Source of the DNA: Planctomycetaceae bacterium | GTDB lineage: Bacteria > Planctomycetota > Phycisphaerae > SM23-33 | Direction: 5' to 3' | Assembly (NCBI GenBank): GCA_021371965.1 | Contig: JAJFVE010000155.1 | Span: forward strand, 1-64,000 | DNA: 64,000 bases | Notes under the pieces: generated by a model | Databases searched by the model: none | What the model was told of the DNA's origin: nothing | The model's input: only the letters and a program-made list of their open reading frames with translations | Position numbers and translations under genes: made by a program | Shown here: positions 63,683 through 64,000 of the stretch, in pieces | Numbering within the stretch: the stretch's first letter is position 1 | How the letters are laid out: every line of letters starts with the position of its first letter

Positions 63683-64000
63683 CAATCGACCTGACACAAC
63701 GTATCTCCGATCTGCTGGCGCGTGTGCCCGAGGCGCAGCGTCAGGCGGCGGGCTCGCTGCTGGCCCAGTACGGCCCGCGGCTGTTCGACCTGGCGGTCGA
63801 GGACGCCTGGGGCTACCTGCGGCGGCTCATGGCCGGCGACCTGGAGGCGATGGCCGAACTGGACGCCAAGCTCAGCGATGACGAGTTCGTCGCCCGCGTC
63901 AAGACCAACACGGCGCGCTGGGAAGCGGTGAGCAATTACAACCAGGTCCGCGAGGATCTGAAGAAGGAAGTTCTCTTGCGGCTGGCAACGCCCATGGCGG
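63679..64000 (+). CDS. Partial phage tail-region protein (3' end outside window)
   Basis: Starts with GTG in the stop of the lipoprotein gene: MTIDLTQRISDLLARVPEAQ. Helical, with WGYLRRLMAGDLEAMAELDA and a tail LKKEVLLRLATPMA at the window edge. Family not recognised from the visible 107 residues. Confidence 0.65.
   Translation, partial: MTIDLTQRISDLLARVPEAQRQAAGSLLAQYGPRLFDLAVEDAWGYLRRLMAGDLEAMAELDAKLSDDEFVARVKTNTARWEAVSNYNQVREDLKKEVLLRLATPMA

Larger units (their letters stand above)
22815..64000 (+). mobile_element. Prophage / integrative element inserted at tRNA-Arg (right end outside window)
   Basis: From the tRNA 3' half onward everything is phage-like: tyrosine integrase, recombination and replication genes, terminase, portal, capsid, head-tail and tail genes, nearly all on the + strand with ATGA overlaps. 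The morphology is that of a long-tailed siphophage-like or myophage-like virus with a lambda-type portal. The capsid resembles the Mu/HK97 lineage. Four A/T-richer cargo islands interrupt it. No right attachment site is visible up to base 64000, so the element is at least 41 kb. No lysis gene set is certain within the window. It may be intact except for one in-frame TGA in a head gene. Confidence 0.93.

Overview
The window looks like a high-GC member of the Planctomycetota, probably close to Phycisphaerae. The basis is the style of the ribosomal proteins, a DUF1580 gene (a family I know mainly from planctomycetes), and phage tail proteins of a type common in planctomycete genomes. The exact taxon is inference.

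Bases 1-22,656 are a conserved chromosomal block on the + strand. It runs from the 3' part of rpoC through rpsL, rpsG and fusA, then the full S10/spc/alpha series: rpsJ, rplC, rplD, rplW, rplB, rpsS, rplV, rpsC, rplP, rpmC, rpsQ, rplN, rplX, rplE, rpsN (zinc type), rpsH, rplF, rplR, rpsE, rplO, secY, adk, map, rpmJ, rpsM, rpsK, rpsD, rpoA, rplQ. It ends at an intrinsic terminator. No tuf, rpmD or infA gene lies at the usual places. SecY has an extra N-terminal membrane segment and S3 has a Gly/Arg/Gln tail. A dispersed imperfect palindrome occurs three times in the gaps.

At 22,777 lies tRNA-Arg(UCG). Its 3' half is the left end of a prophage or integrative element that continues past the right edge. 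The end is tandemly duplicated (254 bp period): tRNA, a relic of an integrase N-terminus, a decayed tRNA 3' end, then the intact tyrosine integrase. The early region (24.5-33.3 kb) encodes a Cas4/RecB-like nuclease, a Sak4-like ATPase, a VRR-NUC nuclease and a primase-helicase. The primase-helicase is followed by helically phased GTACC iterons and a purine-pyrimidine alternating run, a likely replication origin. The middle region (35.9-41.1 kb) has a CobS/MoxR-like ATPase with its partner, a clamp-loader-like ATPase, a probable small terminase and a DUF488 protein. The late region (42.7-64 kb) has an adenine-methylase-like/ParB pair, large terminase, portal, a protease-capsid fusion, head-tail and tail genes.

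Four blocks visibly richer in A/T than the phage backbone, three with a promoter candidate of their own, sit between backbone modules. Island A (33.4-35.5 kb, - strand) is a large PD-(D/E)XK-motif protein. Island B (41.1-42.7 kb) is a TIR-Mrr fusion overlapped by a second nuclease-like protein. Island C (44.8-48.1 kb, - strand) is SIR2-HerA-KTSC. Island D (50.5-54.5 kb) is an ABC importer (lipoprotein, permease, ATPase) with a ketopantoate-reductase-like dehydrogenase, inserted between the terminase and portal genes. The element therefore looks like a defence- and cargo-bearing prophage. The TIR-Mrr/nuclease pair and the importer-dehydrogenase cassette are the best candidates for something undescribed. 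Other points are an in-frame TGA in the DUF2190 head gene, an internal ribosome binding site in the capsid fusion, and a T-TTT-TTC slippery heptamer in the tail chaperone gene.
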